A stretch of 64,000 nucleotides of DNA from an uncultured Clostridia bacterium (lineage in GTDB: Bacteria; Bacillota; Clostridia; TANB77; CAG-508), in the NCBI GenBank assembly GCA_934121925.1, contig CAKOVK010000004.1, positions 1-64,000 of the forward strand. Direction: 5' to 3'. The notes under the pieces are model-generated. The model was not told the origin of the DNA. It did no database searches and saw only the letters and a program-made list of their open reading frames with translations. Shown one piece after another: positions 16,967-26,197 of this stretch. The stretch's first letter is position 1. Each line of letters opens with the position of its first letter. The position numbers were made by a program, and so were the translations under genes.

Positions 16967-16997
16967 GGGAAAAAGGGGGCTGTCCCCTTTTTCCCTC
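16965..16997 (+). terminator. terminator overlapping the trpB stop
   Basis: GAGGGAAAAAGGGG (16965-16978) pairs with CCCCTTTTTCCCTC (16984-16997). Very similar hairpins follow the kinase gene (20543-20580) and the dehydrogenase gene (43826-43853). Confidence 0.8.
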
Positions 16998-16999
16998 TA

Positions 17000-17300
17000 T
17001 TGACAAATCGCAATTTTTATGGTATTAATATTAATATATTTTAAAAGCAATGAAGAGGAATAGTATATATTTATGAACTTTTAGAGAAGAGTTGGTTGGT
17101 GAAAAACTTTAAGGAACTAAATATAGAACCAGCCTTGGAGCTATGGACTGAAAATTAAAGTAAGTTTTATCGGAAATCCACCGTTATCATAGGATATAAT
17201 GTTATAAGACATTATTTGAGTGTAGAAGAAATTCTAAAAATAGGTGGTAACACGGATAAAAATATTCGCCCTAAGTTAATAAATATAACTTAGGGCTTTT
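17000..17300 (+). promoter_or_regulatory. T-box riboswitch, proline specifier CCA, with promoter
   Basis: Promoter TTGACA at 17000-17005 and TATTAA at 17023. Stem I has AGTA on the 5' side and TATATTTA pairing with TAAATATA, directly followed by GAA-CCA in the specifier loop, so the specifier is CCA (Pro), matching the downstream proS. The GTTGGTTGGTGAAA distal loop is present. The T-box AGGTGGTAACACGG is at 17242-17255, and the terminator GCCCTAAGTTA (17268-17278) with TAACTTAGGGC (17286-17296) precedes the T-run. Uncharged tRNA-Pro would promote read-through into proS. Confidence 0.93.
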
Positions 17301-17303
17301 GTA

Positions 17304-17344
17304 TTTTATATACTAGGAAATTTCTCATTTCCTAGTATATAAAA
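17304..17344. repeat. palindromic repeat copy 1 (CTAGGAAAT...ATTTCCTAG)
   Basis: A perfect 18-bp stem (17304-17321 with 17327-17344) around a TTCTC loop. The same palindrome recurs at 37717-37753 and 41253-41293 with only the loop changed. It lies between the T-box terminator and proS, followed by another hairpin (TTTGAG.TTTCC with GGAAA.CTCAAA, about 17367-17398). Confidence 0.85.
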
Positions 17345-17450
17345 AATACTATAATCGCTAATGCTTTTGAGATTTCCTCATTTCATTCGGAAACTCAAAT
17401 CGGCGAAAACAAAGGGCGACTAAAGTTGCTTTGTTATAGGAGGAATTAAA

Positions 17451-19139
17451 ATGAGATTAAGTGAAGACTTTTTTTACACATTAAGAGAAGATGTAAGTGA
17501 TGAAGATTCAGTAAGCGGAAAACTTCTAGTAAAAAGCGGAATGATTAAAAAAGTAAGTAATGGAGTTTATGCAAAAACACCATTAGGAACTAAAGCATTT
17601 CAAAATGTAGAAGAAATAGTTCGTAGAAACATGAATAATGCAGGAGCAGATGAACTAAAAATGCCAATGCTTTTACCAATGGACTTTTTTGAAAAGTCAG
17701 GAAGAAAAAATGCATTTGGACCAAGTATGTTTAGATCAACAGATAGATACAATAGAGAATATGCACTAGGACCTACACATGAAGAGCTTTTTGCATTTAT
17801 GTCAATGAGCAGAGTTAAATCATATAGAGATTTACCATACACGCTATATCAAATAGGAACAAAATTTAGAGACGAAGTAAGACCAAGATTAGGGTTAATT
17901 AGAGTAAGAGAATTTACAATGAAAGATGCATACAGTTTTGATAAAGACTATGAAGGATTAGATGTTTCATATAAAAAGATGTTTGATGCATATCACAAAA
18001 TATTTACAGAATTAGGACTAAATTATACTGTTGTTAGAGCAGACACAGGAGTTATGGGAGGAATACTTTCAGAAGAATTCCAAGCTATTACAGATGTAGG
18101 GGAAGATATACTTGTACTTTGCGAAAACTGTGATTTTTCTTCTAACATAGAGGTAACACCATGTATATGCAATGAAGAATGTACTGAAGAAGAAAAAGAA
18201 CTAGAAATGGTTGATACTAAAAACTATCATACAATAGATGAAATATGTGATTATTTAAAGCTAGATATAAAGAAAACAGTTAAAGCATTACTTATGAGTG
18301 TAGATAATGAACTTGTAGTATTCTTTGTAAGAGGAGATAGAGAGCTAAACGAAGTAAAAGCTTTAAAAGTATTAAAAGGAAAAGAAATAGGATTTGCAAC
18401 AGATGAATTAATTGCAACATCAAACGCAGTACCAGGTTGCACAGGACCAATAGGCTTAAATGCAAAAATTGTAGTAGATAATGAAGTTTTAAAAATGAAA
18501 AACTTCTGTTGTGGAGCAAACAAAGAAGGATATCATTATATAAATGCAAATATAAAAGACTTTAAGTATGATGTATCAGCAGATATAGTAAATGTAAAAG
18601 AAGGAGATACCTGTCCTAACTGTGGTAAAAAATTAGTATTCAAAAAAGGTATAGAAGTTGGAAATACATTCAAATTAGGAACAAAATATTCAGAAAGTTT
18701 AGGACTAAACTATTTAGGAGAAGATAATCAAAGTCACCCAGTTGTTATGGGAAGCTATGGAATAGGACTTGAAAGAATTCTTTCTGCAATAGTAGAACAA
18801 AATAATGATGAAAAAGGTATAATTTGGCCAATGAATGTAGCACCATACAAAGTTGCAGTAGTAGTAATAAATCCAAAAGATGAAGAACAACTAAAAGCAG
18901 GAAACGAATTATACAATACGCTAAATAATATGGGGATAGATACATTAATAGACGATAGAAAAGAAAGAGCAGGAGTAAAATTTAATGATATGGATTTAAT
19001 TGGAATTCCAATGAGAATAACTGTTGGAAAGAAAATTACAGATGGAATGGTAGAATTCAAAATGAGAAATGAAGAAAATTCAGAAGACTGCAAACTAGAT
19101 TCAGTAATAGAAAAAGTAAATAGCATCTTAAATAAATAA
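17451..19139 (+). CDS. proS: prolyl-tRNA synthetase
   Basis: 562 residues, class II aminoacyl-tRNA synthetase of the bacterial type. Motif 1 region ends before MPMLLPMDFFEKSGR; motif 2 is FRDEVRPRLGLIRVREFTMKDAYSFD; an editing-type (INS, YbaK-like) insertion spans about 240-390; motif 3 is GSYGIGLERILSAI; the anticodon-binding domain occupies the C-terminal 100 residues. It attaches proline to tRNA-Pro. Control by a proline T-box is clear from the leader. AGGAGGAATTAAA precedes the ATG. Confidence 0.96.
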   Translation: MRLSEDFFYTLREDVSDEDSVSGKLLVKSGMIKKVSNGVYAKTPLGTKAFQNVEEIVRRNMNNAGADELKMPMLLPMDFFEKSGRKNAFGPSMFRSTDRYNREYALGPTHEELFAFMSMSRVKSYRDLPYTLYQIGTKFRDEVRPRLGLIRVREFTMKDAYSFDKDYEGLDVSYKKMFDAYHKIFTELGLNYTVVRADTGVMGGILSEEFQAITDVGEDILVLCENCDFSSNIEVTPCICNEECTEEEKELEMVDTKNYHTIDEICDYLKLDIKKTVKALLMSVDNELVVFFVRGDRELNEVKALKVLKGKEIGFATDELIATSNAVPGCTGPIGLNAKIVVDNEVLKMKNFCCGANKEGYHYINANIKDFKYDVSADIVNVKEGDTCPNCGKKLVFKKGIEVGNTFKLGTKYSESLGLNYLGEDNQSHPVVMGSYGIGLERILSAIVEQNNDEKGIIWPMNVAPYKVAVVVINPKDEEQLKAGNELYNTLNNMGIDTLIDDRKERAGVKFNDMDLIGIPMRITVGKKITDGMVEFKMRNEENSEDCKLDSVIEKVNSILNK

Positions 19140-19152
19140 TTAAGAATAATGT

Positions 19153-19186
19153 AGGGGGAAGACAGTGCAACTGGCCCCTACAATTT
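19153..19186. repeat. GC-rich palindrome after proS
   Basis: TGTAGGGG and CCCCTACA flank a 17-base centre, followed by ATTTTTT. It is likely to end the proS transcript and belongs to the same loose family as 8226-8256. Confidence 0.65.
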
Positions 19187-19250
19187 TTTAATATTGATTT
19201 AATAAATTACGTGATATAATTATAAGAGATCAAATTAAAAAGAGGTAAAA

Positions 19251-20537
19251 ATGAACGAGCAAAAATTAATAAAAAAACAATTAGTTAAAAATATGCTTTA
19301 TGCATTTATAGTGTTTGCAATAATACTTATAATTTTTGATGCAATAATATATCATCAAGTATCTACATATATGTATAAATCCATAGATAAAGAATTAATA
19401 AGGGCAATGGAACTGTATCAAAACCAAAATATAGTGTCAGAAGTTAAAAAGGTTATTACAAAAGAATTGGATGAGAGCATTAAAATTACATATGTAGAAA
19501 CAAAGGTTAATCCTAGAGTCGTTTGCATAGTAAGGAATTCAAAAGGAGAGATATTAAACAGCGAGACTATAGGAAGATTTTATAATGATTATGTTAAAGA
19601 TATAGAATTTAATAGAAATAAAACAGATAAAGTCTACTCAATAAAAGTGCAAGATAAATACAATTATAGAGGAATAACAGTAAAAGGAACAACATCAGAA
19701 GATGAAGAGATATATATACAATTACTTGCAAATGTAGATGGAGAAGTCGCAACAATAAACAACATGACAGATACTTTATTAGTTGGAAGTTTAATAATAA
19801 TTGGAATAGCAATAATTGGGTCATATATATTATCAAAAATGACATTAAAGCCAATAATGGAATCATACAAAAAACAAACAGAATTTGTTCAAAATGCAGC
19901 ACATGAGTTAAGAACGCCACTTACAATAATACAAGCAAAACAGGAACTACTTTTGCAGGAGCCAGAAAGCAAAATAATAGACAAATCAGAAGACATAAAT
20001 ATAATGCTTAAAGAAACCAAAAGATTAACTAAACTTATAAAAGAACTAATGGTACTTGCAATGGCAGATTCAAACGAATTAAAAATGCACAAAGAAAAAA
20101 CAAATGTAGATAATTTAATAAAAGAAATAATTATTCCATACAAAGACTTTGCAGAGATGCAAGAAAAACAAATAAATTTAGACTTAAATTATGGTAAAGA
20201 AGCAAACATAGATAGAAATAAAATAAATCAGCTTTTGGTAATAATACTAGATAACGCGATAAAATATACAGCAGAAAAAGATACAATAACAGTTAAAACA
20301 TACTCAAAAGAAGGAAAATGTATAATAGAAGTAGCAGACACAGGAATAGGAATAAGCAAAGAAGCAGCAAAACATGTATTTGATAGATTCTATAGAGAAG
20401 ACAAAGCACGCTCAAGAGAAAAAGGAGGAACCGGACTAGGACTATCAATAGCACATACAATAGTAAAGCTACATGGAGGAAACATAAAAATAACAAGTAA
20501 CGAACCAAAAGGTGCAAAAGTGATAATAAAAATTTAG
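19251..20537 (+). CDS. sensor histidine kinase
   Basis: 428 residues with two membrane helices (about 14-35 and 177-196) enclosing a 140-residue extracellular sensor. A short linker replaces a full HAMP domain (KPIMESYKKQTEFV), followed by the phospho-acceptor His218 in NAAHELRTPL and a HATPase domain with N-box, DTGIGIS and GGTGLGLSI. The linker style recalls CiaH-like kinases. It has no adjacent response regulator; the orphan OmpR-type regulator at 9142 is the closest candidate partner. It is transcribed alone and ends in a strong bidirectional terminator. Confidence 0.92.
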   Translation: MNEQKLIKKQLVKNMLYAFIVFAIILIIFDAIIYHQVSTYMYKSIDKELIRAMELYQNQNIVSEVKKVITKELDESIKITYVETKVNPRVVCIVRNSKGEILNSETIGRFYNDYVKDIEFNRNKTDKVYSIKVQDKYNYRGITVKGTTSEDEEIYIQLLANVDGEVATINNMTDTLLVGSLIIIGIAIIGSYILSKMTLKPIMESYKKQTEFVQNAAHELRTPLTIIQAKQELLLQEPESKIIDKSEDINIMLKETKRLTKLIKELMVLAMADSNELKMHKEKTNVDNLIKEIIIPYKDFAEMQEKQINLDLNYGKEANIDRNKINQLLVIILDNAIKYTAEKDTITVKTYSKEGKCIIEVADTGIGISKEAAKHVFDRFYREDKARSREKGGTGLGLSIAHTIVKLHGGNIKITSNEPKGAKVIIKI

Positions 20538-20542
20538 AGTGA

Positions 20543-20580
20543 AGAGGGAAAAAGGGGCCTGTCCCCTTTTTCTCTCTTTT
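20543..20580. terminator. bidirectional terminator between convergent genes
   Basis: GAGGGAAAAAGGGG and CCCCTTTTTCTCTC form a long stem with A-rich and T-rich arms, so it can stop both the kinase (+) and the DUF378 gene (-). Confidence 0.85.
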
Positions 20581-20589
20581 TCTAAAAGA

Positions 20590-20784
20590 TTAGTCAGAAA
20601 GTTTGCTATAAAAAGCAATTGACCAAAGACCTGCAATTCCTACAATTATATATATTATTCTAGTTAATATAGATAAACTTCCAAAAATTGCGTCAACTAA
20701 ATTGAATTCAAATAGTCCAACAAGAAGCCAGTTAATAGCACCAATTATAACAAGCGTAAGAGCAATACCGTTTATAACTTTCAT
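20590..20784 (-). CDS. DUF378 small membrane protein
   Basis: 64 residues with two hydrophobic helices (about 5-27 and 40-60). The GAINWLLVG segment followed by LVDAIFG and a Y-I-VGIAGLW helix is the signature of the DUF378/YuzA family. GAGGTTTTAC lies upstream on the minus strand. Function is unknown; members are short inner-membrane proteins. Confidence 0.85.
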   Translation of the reverse strand: MKVINGIALTLVIIGAINWLLVGLFEFNLVDAIFGSLSILTRIIYIIVGIAGLWSIAFYSKLSD

Positions 20785-20911
20785 TGTAAAACCTCCTCAT
20801 TTTTTATATTTATTTTGTTCTAAAAAAACATATTTATTCATATTATTTCAAAAACATTGATTTTTAAACATTTTTAAAATATAATTTTAAAAGAATGGGA
20901 GAAAATAAAAA

Positions 20912-22285
20912 ATGATAAAAAAGAATGAAGAATATGTTGTAGATATAATAGATAATGGATTTCAAGGAGAAGGAATTGCCAAAATTGAAGGAATTACAGT
21001 GTTTGTTGACCAAGCGATAAAAGGAGAAAAAATCAAAATAAAAATTTTGAAAGTTCAAAAAAATTTTGCTTATGGTAAGATTATTGAATTTATTGAAAAG
21101 TCAAGCACAAGAGTAGAACCAGATTGTAGTACTTACAACAGATGTGGTGGATGTAATTTAAGACATATAGAATATAGTGAAACATTAAAAATAAAAAAAG
21201 CAATTGTTCAAAATTGCATTAATAAAGCTTTAAAAAGAGAAATTAAAATAAAAGATGTTATAGGAATGAAAAATCCGCTTCATTATAGAAATAAACTTCA
21301 ATATCCATTAGGATTAGATGAGCAAAAGAATCCAGTAATGGGTGTATTTTCTGCAAGGACACATAATATTATTCCAACAGAAAGATGTTTTATTCAAAAT
21401 GAAAAATGTGAAGAAATATCAAAAGATATATTTAAATTTATAAAACAAAACGATATATCTGTATATGATGAAAAAACACTAAAAGGAACAATAAGGCATA
21501 TAGTAATAAGAATAGGAATAAAAACAAATGAGATTTTAGTTACATTAGTAGTAAATGATAATAAATTAAAAGATAAAGAATTAGTTCAATACATAACAAA
21601 AAAACATCCAGAAATAAAATCAATAGTTAAAAACTTTAATACAAAAAATACAAATGTAATATTAGGAGATAAAACAGAAGTAATATATGGTGCAGGATAT
21701 ATTTATGATATTTTAGAGGACTATAAATTTAAAATTTCTCCATTATCATTTTACCAAGTAAATCCAATTCAAACAGAAATATTATATAACACAGCAATGC
21801 AATTTGCTGGAGTAAATGACACTGCTAACAAAAACAATATTGCACTAGATTTATATTGTGGAATAGGAACAATAGGAATTTTTGCTGCAAAAAATTTTAA
21901 AAAGATATATGGAATTGAAATTATAGAAGAAGCAATAAAAGATGCAAAAGAAAATGCAAAAATAAATAAAATAGAAAATGCAGAATTTTATGCAGGTGAT
22001 GTAGAAGAAGTTTTACCTAAAATAATAGAAAAGGAAAATATAAAACCAAATGTAGTATTTGTGGACCCACCAAGAAAAGGGCTAGATAACAAAACAATAG
22101 AGTTATTAAAAGAACTAAAACCAGAGAAAATAGTATATATAAGTTGCAATCCAGCAACGCTTGCAAGAGATTTAGCTTTATTAGATGAGAGTTATGAGAT
22201 AAAAGAAATACAACCAGTCGATATGTTTCCATTTAGTAAGCATGTGGAGTGTGTGACAGCGCTACAACTAAAGAAAGAGATGTAA
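20912..22285 (+). CDS. rlmD: 23S rRNA (uracil-C5)-methyltransferase, RlmD/TrmA family
   Basis: 457 residues. N-terminal TRAM RNA-binding domain (about 1-60), iron-sulfur cluster cysteines in CSTYNRCGGCNLRH, then the SAM-binding methyltransferase with SFYQVNPIQTE, DLYCGIGTIGIFAA, DPPRKGLD and the catalytic Cys in YISCNPATLARD. It methylates a specific uridine of rRNA (U1939-type), or U747 or tRNA in paralogues, so the exact target is uncertain. GGGAGAAAATAAAAA precedes the ATG. Confidence 0.93.
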   Translation: MIKKNEEYVVDIIDNGFQGEGIAKIEGITVFVDQAIKGEKIKIKILKVQKNFAYGKIIEFIEKSSTRVEPDCSTYNRCGGCNLRHIEYSETLKIKKAIVQNCINKALKREIKIKDVIGMKNPLHYRNKLQYPLGLDEQKNPVMGVFSARTHNIIPTERCFIQNEKCEEISKDIFKFIKQNDISVYDEKTLKGTIRHIVIRIGIKTNEILVTLVVNDNKLKDKELVQYITKKHPEIKSIVKNFNTKNTNVILGDKTEVIYGAGYIYDILEDYKFKISPLSFYQVNPIQTEILYNTAMQFAGVNDTANKNNIALDLYCGIGTIGIFAAKNFKKIYGIEIIEEAIKDAKENAKINKIENAEFYAGDVEEVLPKIIEKENIKPNVVFVDPPRKGLDNKTIELLKELKPEKIVYISCNPATLARDLALLDESYEIKEIQPVDMFPFSKHVECVTALQLKKEM

Positions 22286-22550
22286 TACTTGATTTTGATG
22301 TAATATAAAACTTATGCATTTTAAGTGGTAGAAGAAATTTATTTAAATGAGTTATAGAGAATTTTTATTAAAATAAGTGTCAGTGGATTTGTACTGATGT
22401 CTACTTTTTTATATTATTATAAAACTTGAAAATAAAGTAAAAATAAACTATAATGTAAATGTAATTACGATAAAGTAAGTAATATTTGAAAATTAAAGAT
22501 CAAAAAATCAATGTAATACGTATAATCTAAAGATAAAGGAAGGGTAAGGT

Positions 22551-25423
22551 ATGTCAATTAAAAATACTATTTTAGGAGAAATTGTAAAACAAGCAAAAAT
22601 CAGATGGGATAAATTATCAGAGGAAGAAGCAGATAAAATAATAGAGGAAATAAAAACACCTCAAGAAGCAAGAAAAACAGTTACATATGATTCTGATATC
22701 AAAGCTATTAATGGAATTTCAAGAATAATTGGATTAGATGATGATGAAATTGCATTTATAATTGATGATATAGATAATAAATCAAAGATAAGAAGAGAGT
22801 TAGCTGAAAAAATACAAAACGGAATTCGGACAGGAAAATAAATATACCAAAATAGTAGAAATTCTATCTGTAATACATAATGAATGGGTAAAAAACAATG
22901 CTAATAAATTTATGGCTAGATCAAAAGATTATCAATTTGTAGATTTAAGATTACTATCATATGAAGAAGTTAAATCTGACTTAATATTTGTAAAGCCTAT
23001 TCTAGAAGCCTGTGGAGTTGATATAGAGGATAAAGAATTAGAAAGATGCTTTTTGAACTTGCAAAAGCAATTTTTAAATGAAAATAATATAGATTCACAC
23101 GAAAAGCTAGTTAATTTTCTAAGCAAAGGAGGAGAAGCATATTATACATTAAAAGGGTTGGAAACAAATAAAGGAATTGAAAATGGAGATTACCATAGCA
23201 TTGAAAAAATGTTAAAAGACAGAGAGATTACAGAACAAATGGCTAATCAAATTGAACAGCAAATATGCCATCAAAAAACAGATTTACATACACATTTGAA
23301 TGCAATTCTTCCATCCAATCAATTAATACAATTAGCTAAAGAGTGTAATATAGATGTAAATAAAATAGAGAATACATTAGATATGCAAGAAAATGGTACT
23401 TTTTCTGATATGCAAGAAGTATATAGAAAAAGGAATAATATAATTATAAAAAAATTAATAGAAAATGGGTATGGAGAAAAATTTTTAGAAGAAATAGCAA
23501 AAGATTATAAAGAACACGGAATATATTATACAGAAATAACAACTGATGCAAAAATTTTACAAATGATTGTCAAAAGAAACATTAACATTGATAAAATTGA
23601 AGCAAATACAGGAGTAAAATTAAGATTTCTATTGCAAATACACAGAAGTGATTCCGGTGCTGAAAACAAACAAAAATTTACGAGTGATGAAATTCAAAAT
23701 TTAATGATAAATTCAAAATACATTAAAGGTATAGACATTTGTGGACAAGAAACAGATGGCTTTGAATTGAAAAATCAGGAACTCTTTTTAGAATGTGTTA
23801 CAGATTATGCAAGTCAAAATCCTAATTTTATAATTAGACTTCATAGTGGAGAAACGCAGAAAGATCCGAATGGTATAAAAGATGCACTAGAAATTATAAA
23901 AGCATATTGTGATAGTTTGAACGAAAATTATCCACAAATTAGGATAGGACATGCTATTCATGGTATAAATGAAGAATCTATTAAATTAATAAAAGATATG
24001 GGAGCATCAATTGAATTAAACCTTGCTTCTAATTTAAGGTTAATTAATTTACACCAAAGGGAGTTATTAGAAGATAGAGATTTAGTCAATACTATTGAGA
24101 TGTGCAAAAAAAATAATATTCCCATATTTCTTGGTACTGACGGGTATGGGCTTTATTCATCAACACCTGAAGAACAAATGATACTTGCAAAACAAGTAGG
24201 AATAGATGTACTAAGAATATTGAGAGAGGATTCAAAATATATAGAATATCAAGAAAGAGAAAATAACAAAAGAAGAACCAAGTTGCCAAAGAAATCACCT
24301 GAGAAAAGAAAAATAGAAAGAAGAATAGAAAAAGGATTAGGAATTGAGGCAATTTCTAACAAATCAGATATATTTAAAGACAAAATACCAATAATAATTG
24401 CTGGAGGAAGTTTAAAAACTAGAGGAAATATAGATTTTGAAGAATACAAAAATATTGCAATTGCTTTTCAAACTTTGATTAATAATGTAGATCCTGAAAA
24501 AATGTTTTTTGTAACAGGAGGAACAAATTGTGGACCAGAAAGATTTTTACATGAAGCAATACAAAGAAGAAACAATAGAGATACAAGTAAAAAAATAGAT
24601 TGTCTTGGGGCTATTCCTTTATGCATAGGAAAGGATGATGATAATGCTAGGCAAGACTTTAGAAAGATACAAGAAAGGACAATTACACATGGATTAATAG
24701 TTGATGCGTTTAAAACTTGGGGACAATTTCCTATGCAACTACTAAAGATAGCAAATAATAAGTTGATTAGTATTAAAGATAATGGAATTCGGAATATTTG
24801 TGGGAGGTGGAGGTGTAGTAAAAGATGAAATTAAACTAGCTATTTCTGGTGATGTATCAGGAGAACTACAACCAATTCATTCTTGGCTATTCCGAACAAA
24901 AAATGAGACCAGATCAGCATCAAGAGAGATGCTTGATGCAAATAGAGAAAACAAATTTATACATGAATTTGATAGTGCGGAAACTTTAACAAAATCTATT
25001 TATGATTTTTACAGCCAAAGAGGAGAAAATATATTTGCAAAAGGATTCGATATAAATAATTTACCTATATATATACAAGAAGCAAAAAAACAAATACCGT
25101 ATAATTATGAAATTATTGCAAATACATTAATTGAAGAGGGGAGACTTACAAAAAGAGATTTGAAACATTGTTTATTAGATTTAGAAGATGGTATGAGTAC
25201 TGAAGATATTTGTAAAGACTTTGAAAAAAATAGAAAAAACGATACAAATATTGGTAATGATTTAAGACTTTTATTGGAAACATATCAAGAATTTAAAGAG
25301 TCAAGAGAAAGTATAAGGAGTTTTACTCAAATAAGAATGGGAGAAATAATTAAACAGGGTAAAGAATTGTTAGCAGAAAATAAACAGCAAGATAAAGGAG
25401 ATAGTAGTTATGATAAAGAATAA
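22551..25423 (+). CDS. adenosine deaminase-SLOG-like fusion, needs two +1 frameshifts
   Basis: Three frame segments (22551-22826, 22828-24789, 24791-25423) join at CGGA sites into a 956-residue protein. The N-terminal 240 residues are helical and unrecognised. The adenosine-deaminase domain (about 240-560) keeps the zinc and catalytic residues: HTH (246-248), LHSGE (about 430), GHAIHG (about 467) and LGTDG (Asp about 530). A Rossmann-like SLOG/LSDAT-type domain follows (about 611-800): IIIAGGS, FVTGGTNCGPE, then IFVGGGGVV just after the second joint. Such nucleotide-binding domains occur in signalling and anti-phage systems. The next gene overlaps its end. Confidence 0.75.
22827..22830 (+). 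other. CGGA +1 frameshift site 2 (fusion protein, first)
   Basis: Codon 93 is CGG, followed by A, inside GGAATTCGGA. Zero frame stops three codons later (R-T-G-K-stop). Skipping C gives ATT-GGA-CAG and opens a frame of more than 650 codons; no start codon with a good ribosome site exists for that frame before 22912. Confidence 0.8.
24790..24793 (+). other. CGGA +1 frameshift site 3 (fusion protein, second)
   Basis: The same decamer GGAATTCGGA as at site 2, in the same reading register (AAT-GGA-ATT-CGG). Zero frame stops after 11 more codons. Skipping C gives I-G-I-F-V-G-G-G-G, a strand plus glycine loop that completes the SLOG-like domain. Confidence 0.82.
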
Positions 25424-25859
25424 AATAGCATATACAGAGGTCTTTGAGGTTTTAAGTTATATGAATAAAGAAGTAGTTATTAAAATACCTTATACAATTT
25501 TAAGTACAATAAAAGATAATAGAGATTTAAACTATATTTCAAGAATAGACAAAAATGATATATTTAATCCAGAAAATCTTTCAGAAAAAGCTATCGCTAT
25601 ACTTGCTTGGCTGGATTTAAAATATTTAGCATCAGAAGAAAGCAAAAAGAAAAAAATAAAACTATACCAAGAAAACGAAAGAAAATATCAAGAAAATTTA
25701 CATAATAAATACAACCCAGATGATATATTAAAAAATAGAAACAGGATTACACAAGAAAAAATAAAAGCTTCTGAAGAAACAAGAATAACTATTGTGGAAG
25801 AAGAAAATTGGTATCAAAAAATATTTAATTTGATAAAAAACTTATTTAAAAGAGGTTAA
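25410..25859 (+). CDS. hypothetical protein next to the ADA/SLOG fusion
   Basis: 149 residues, AAAGGAG ribosome site, overlapping the end of the fusion gene by 14 bases, so translation is probably coupled. The first 70 residues are mixed helix and strand (YTEVFEVLSYMNKEVVIKIP); residues 80-125 are very rich in Lys, Glu and Asn (probable coiled helix); the end is amphipathic with W..KIFNLIKNLFKRG. I recognise no family. Coupling suggests a partner or regulator of the fusion protein. Confidence 0.75.
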   Translation: MIKNKIAYTEVFEVLSYMNKEVVIKIPYTILSTIKDNRDLNYISRIDKNDIFNPENLSEKAIAILAWLDLKYLASEESKKKKIKLYQENERKYQENLHNKYNPDDILKNRNRITQEKIKASEETRITIVEEENWYQKIFNLIKNLFKRG

Positions 25860-25897
25860 TAGAATATCAAAAGAGATTAAAAGAAAATCCTTCTTAA

Positions 25898-26181
25898 GAA
25901 GGGATTGATTTAATAGGTCATAAATGGGTTACCAATGATTACGGTAATAAGAGTGAAGGCATAAAGGGTTTCATTCAAATCCATTATATAGAAACAAAAG
26001 TATTGGAACGTATAAAAACACAATTGAATCATTAGATGCAGCTGATTGGAAAAATAAATTTAAGAGTTGGTATGAACAAGCAAATACAAGTAAATTCGAA
26101 AAAATAAAAAATAAAGTTGTAGAATTCTTAAAGGGAAAATCAAATAAGAATAAAGAAAATTCTACTGAGATAGAAAGATAA
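25898..26181 (+). pseudogene. decayed coding remnant before murI
   Basis: Readable in two frames without a start codon: first EGIDLIGHKWVTNDYGNK (from 25898), then, after a shift near 25970 that is not at a CGG, NPLYRNKSIGTYKNTIESLD to a stop at 26179-26181 with a Lys/Asn-rich end. No family recognised. It looks like the 3' part of a gene that was once in the preceding operon. Confidence 0.55.
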
Positions 26182-26197
26182 TGAAAGAGTGAACACA

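Noticed and set aside
25898..26181. A fifth CGGA-type joint in the remnant before murI
   Set aside because: The frame change there is in the opposite direction and not at CGG, and there is no start codon, so it is ordinary decay.
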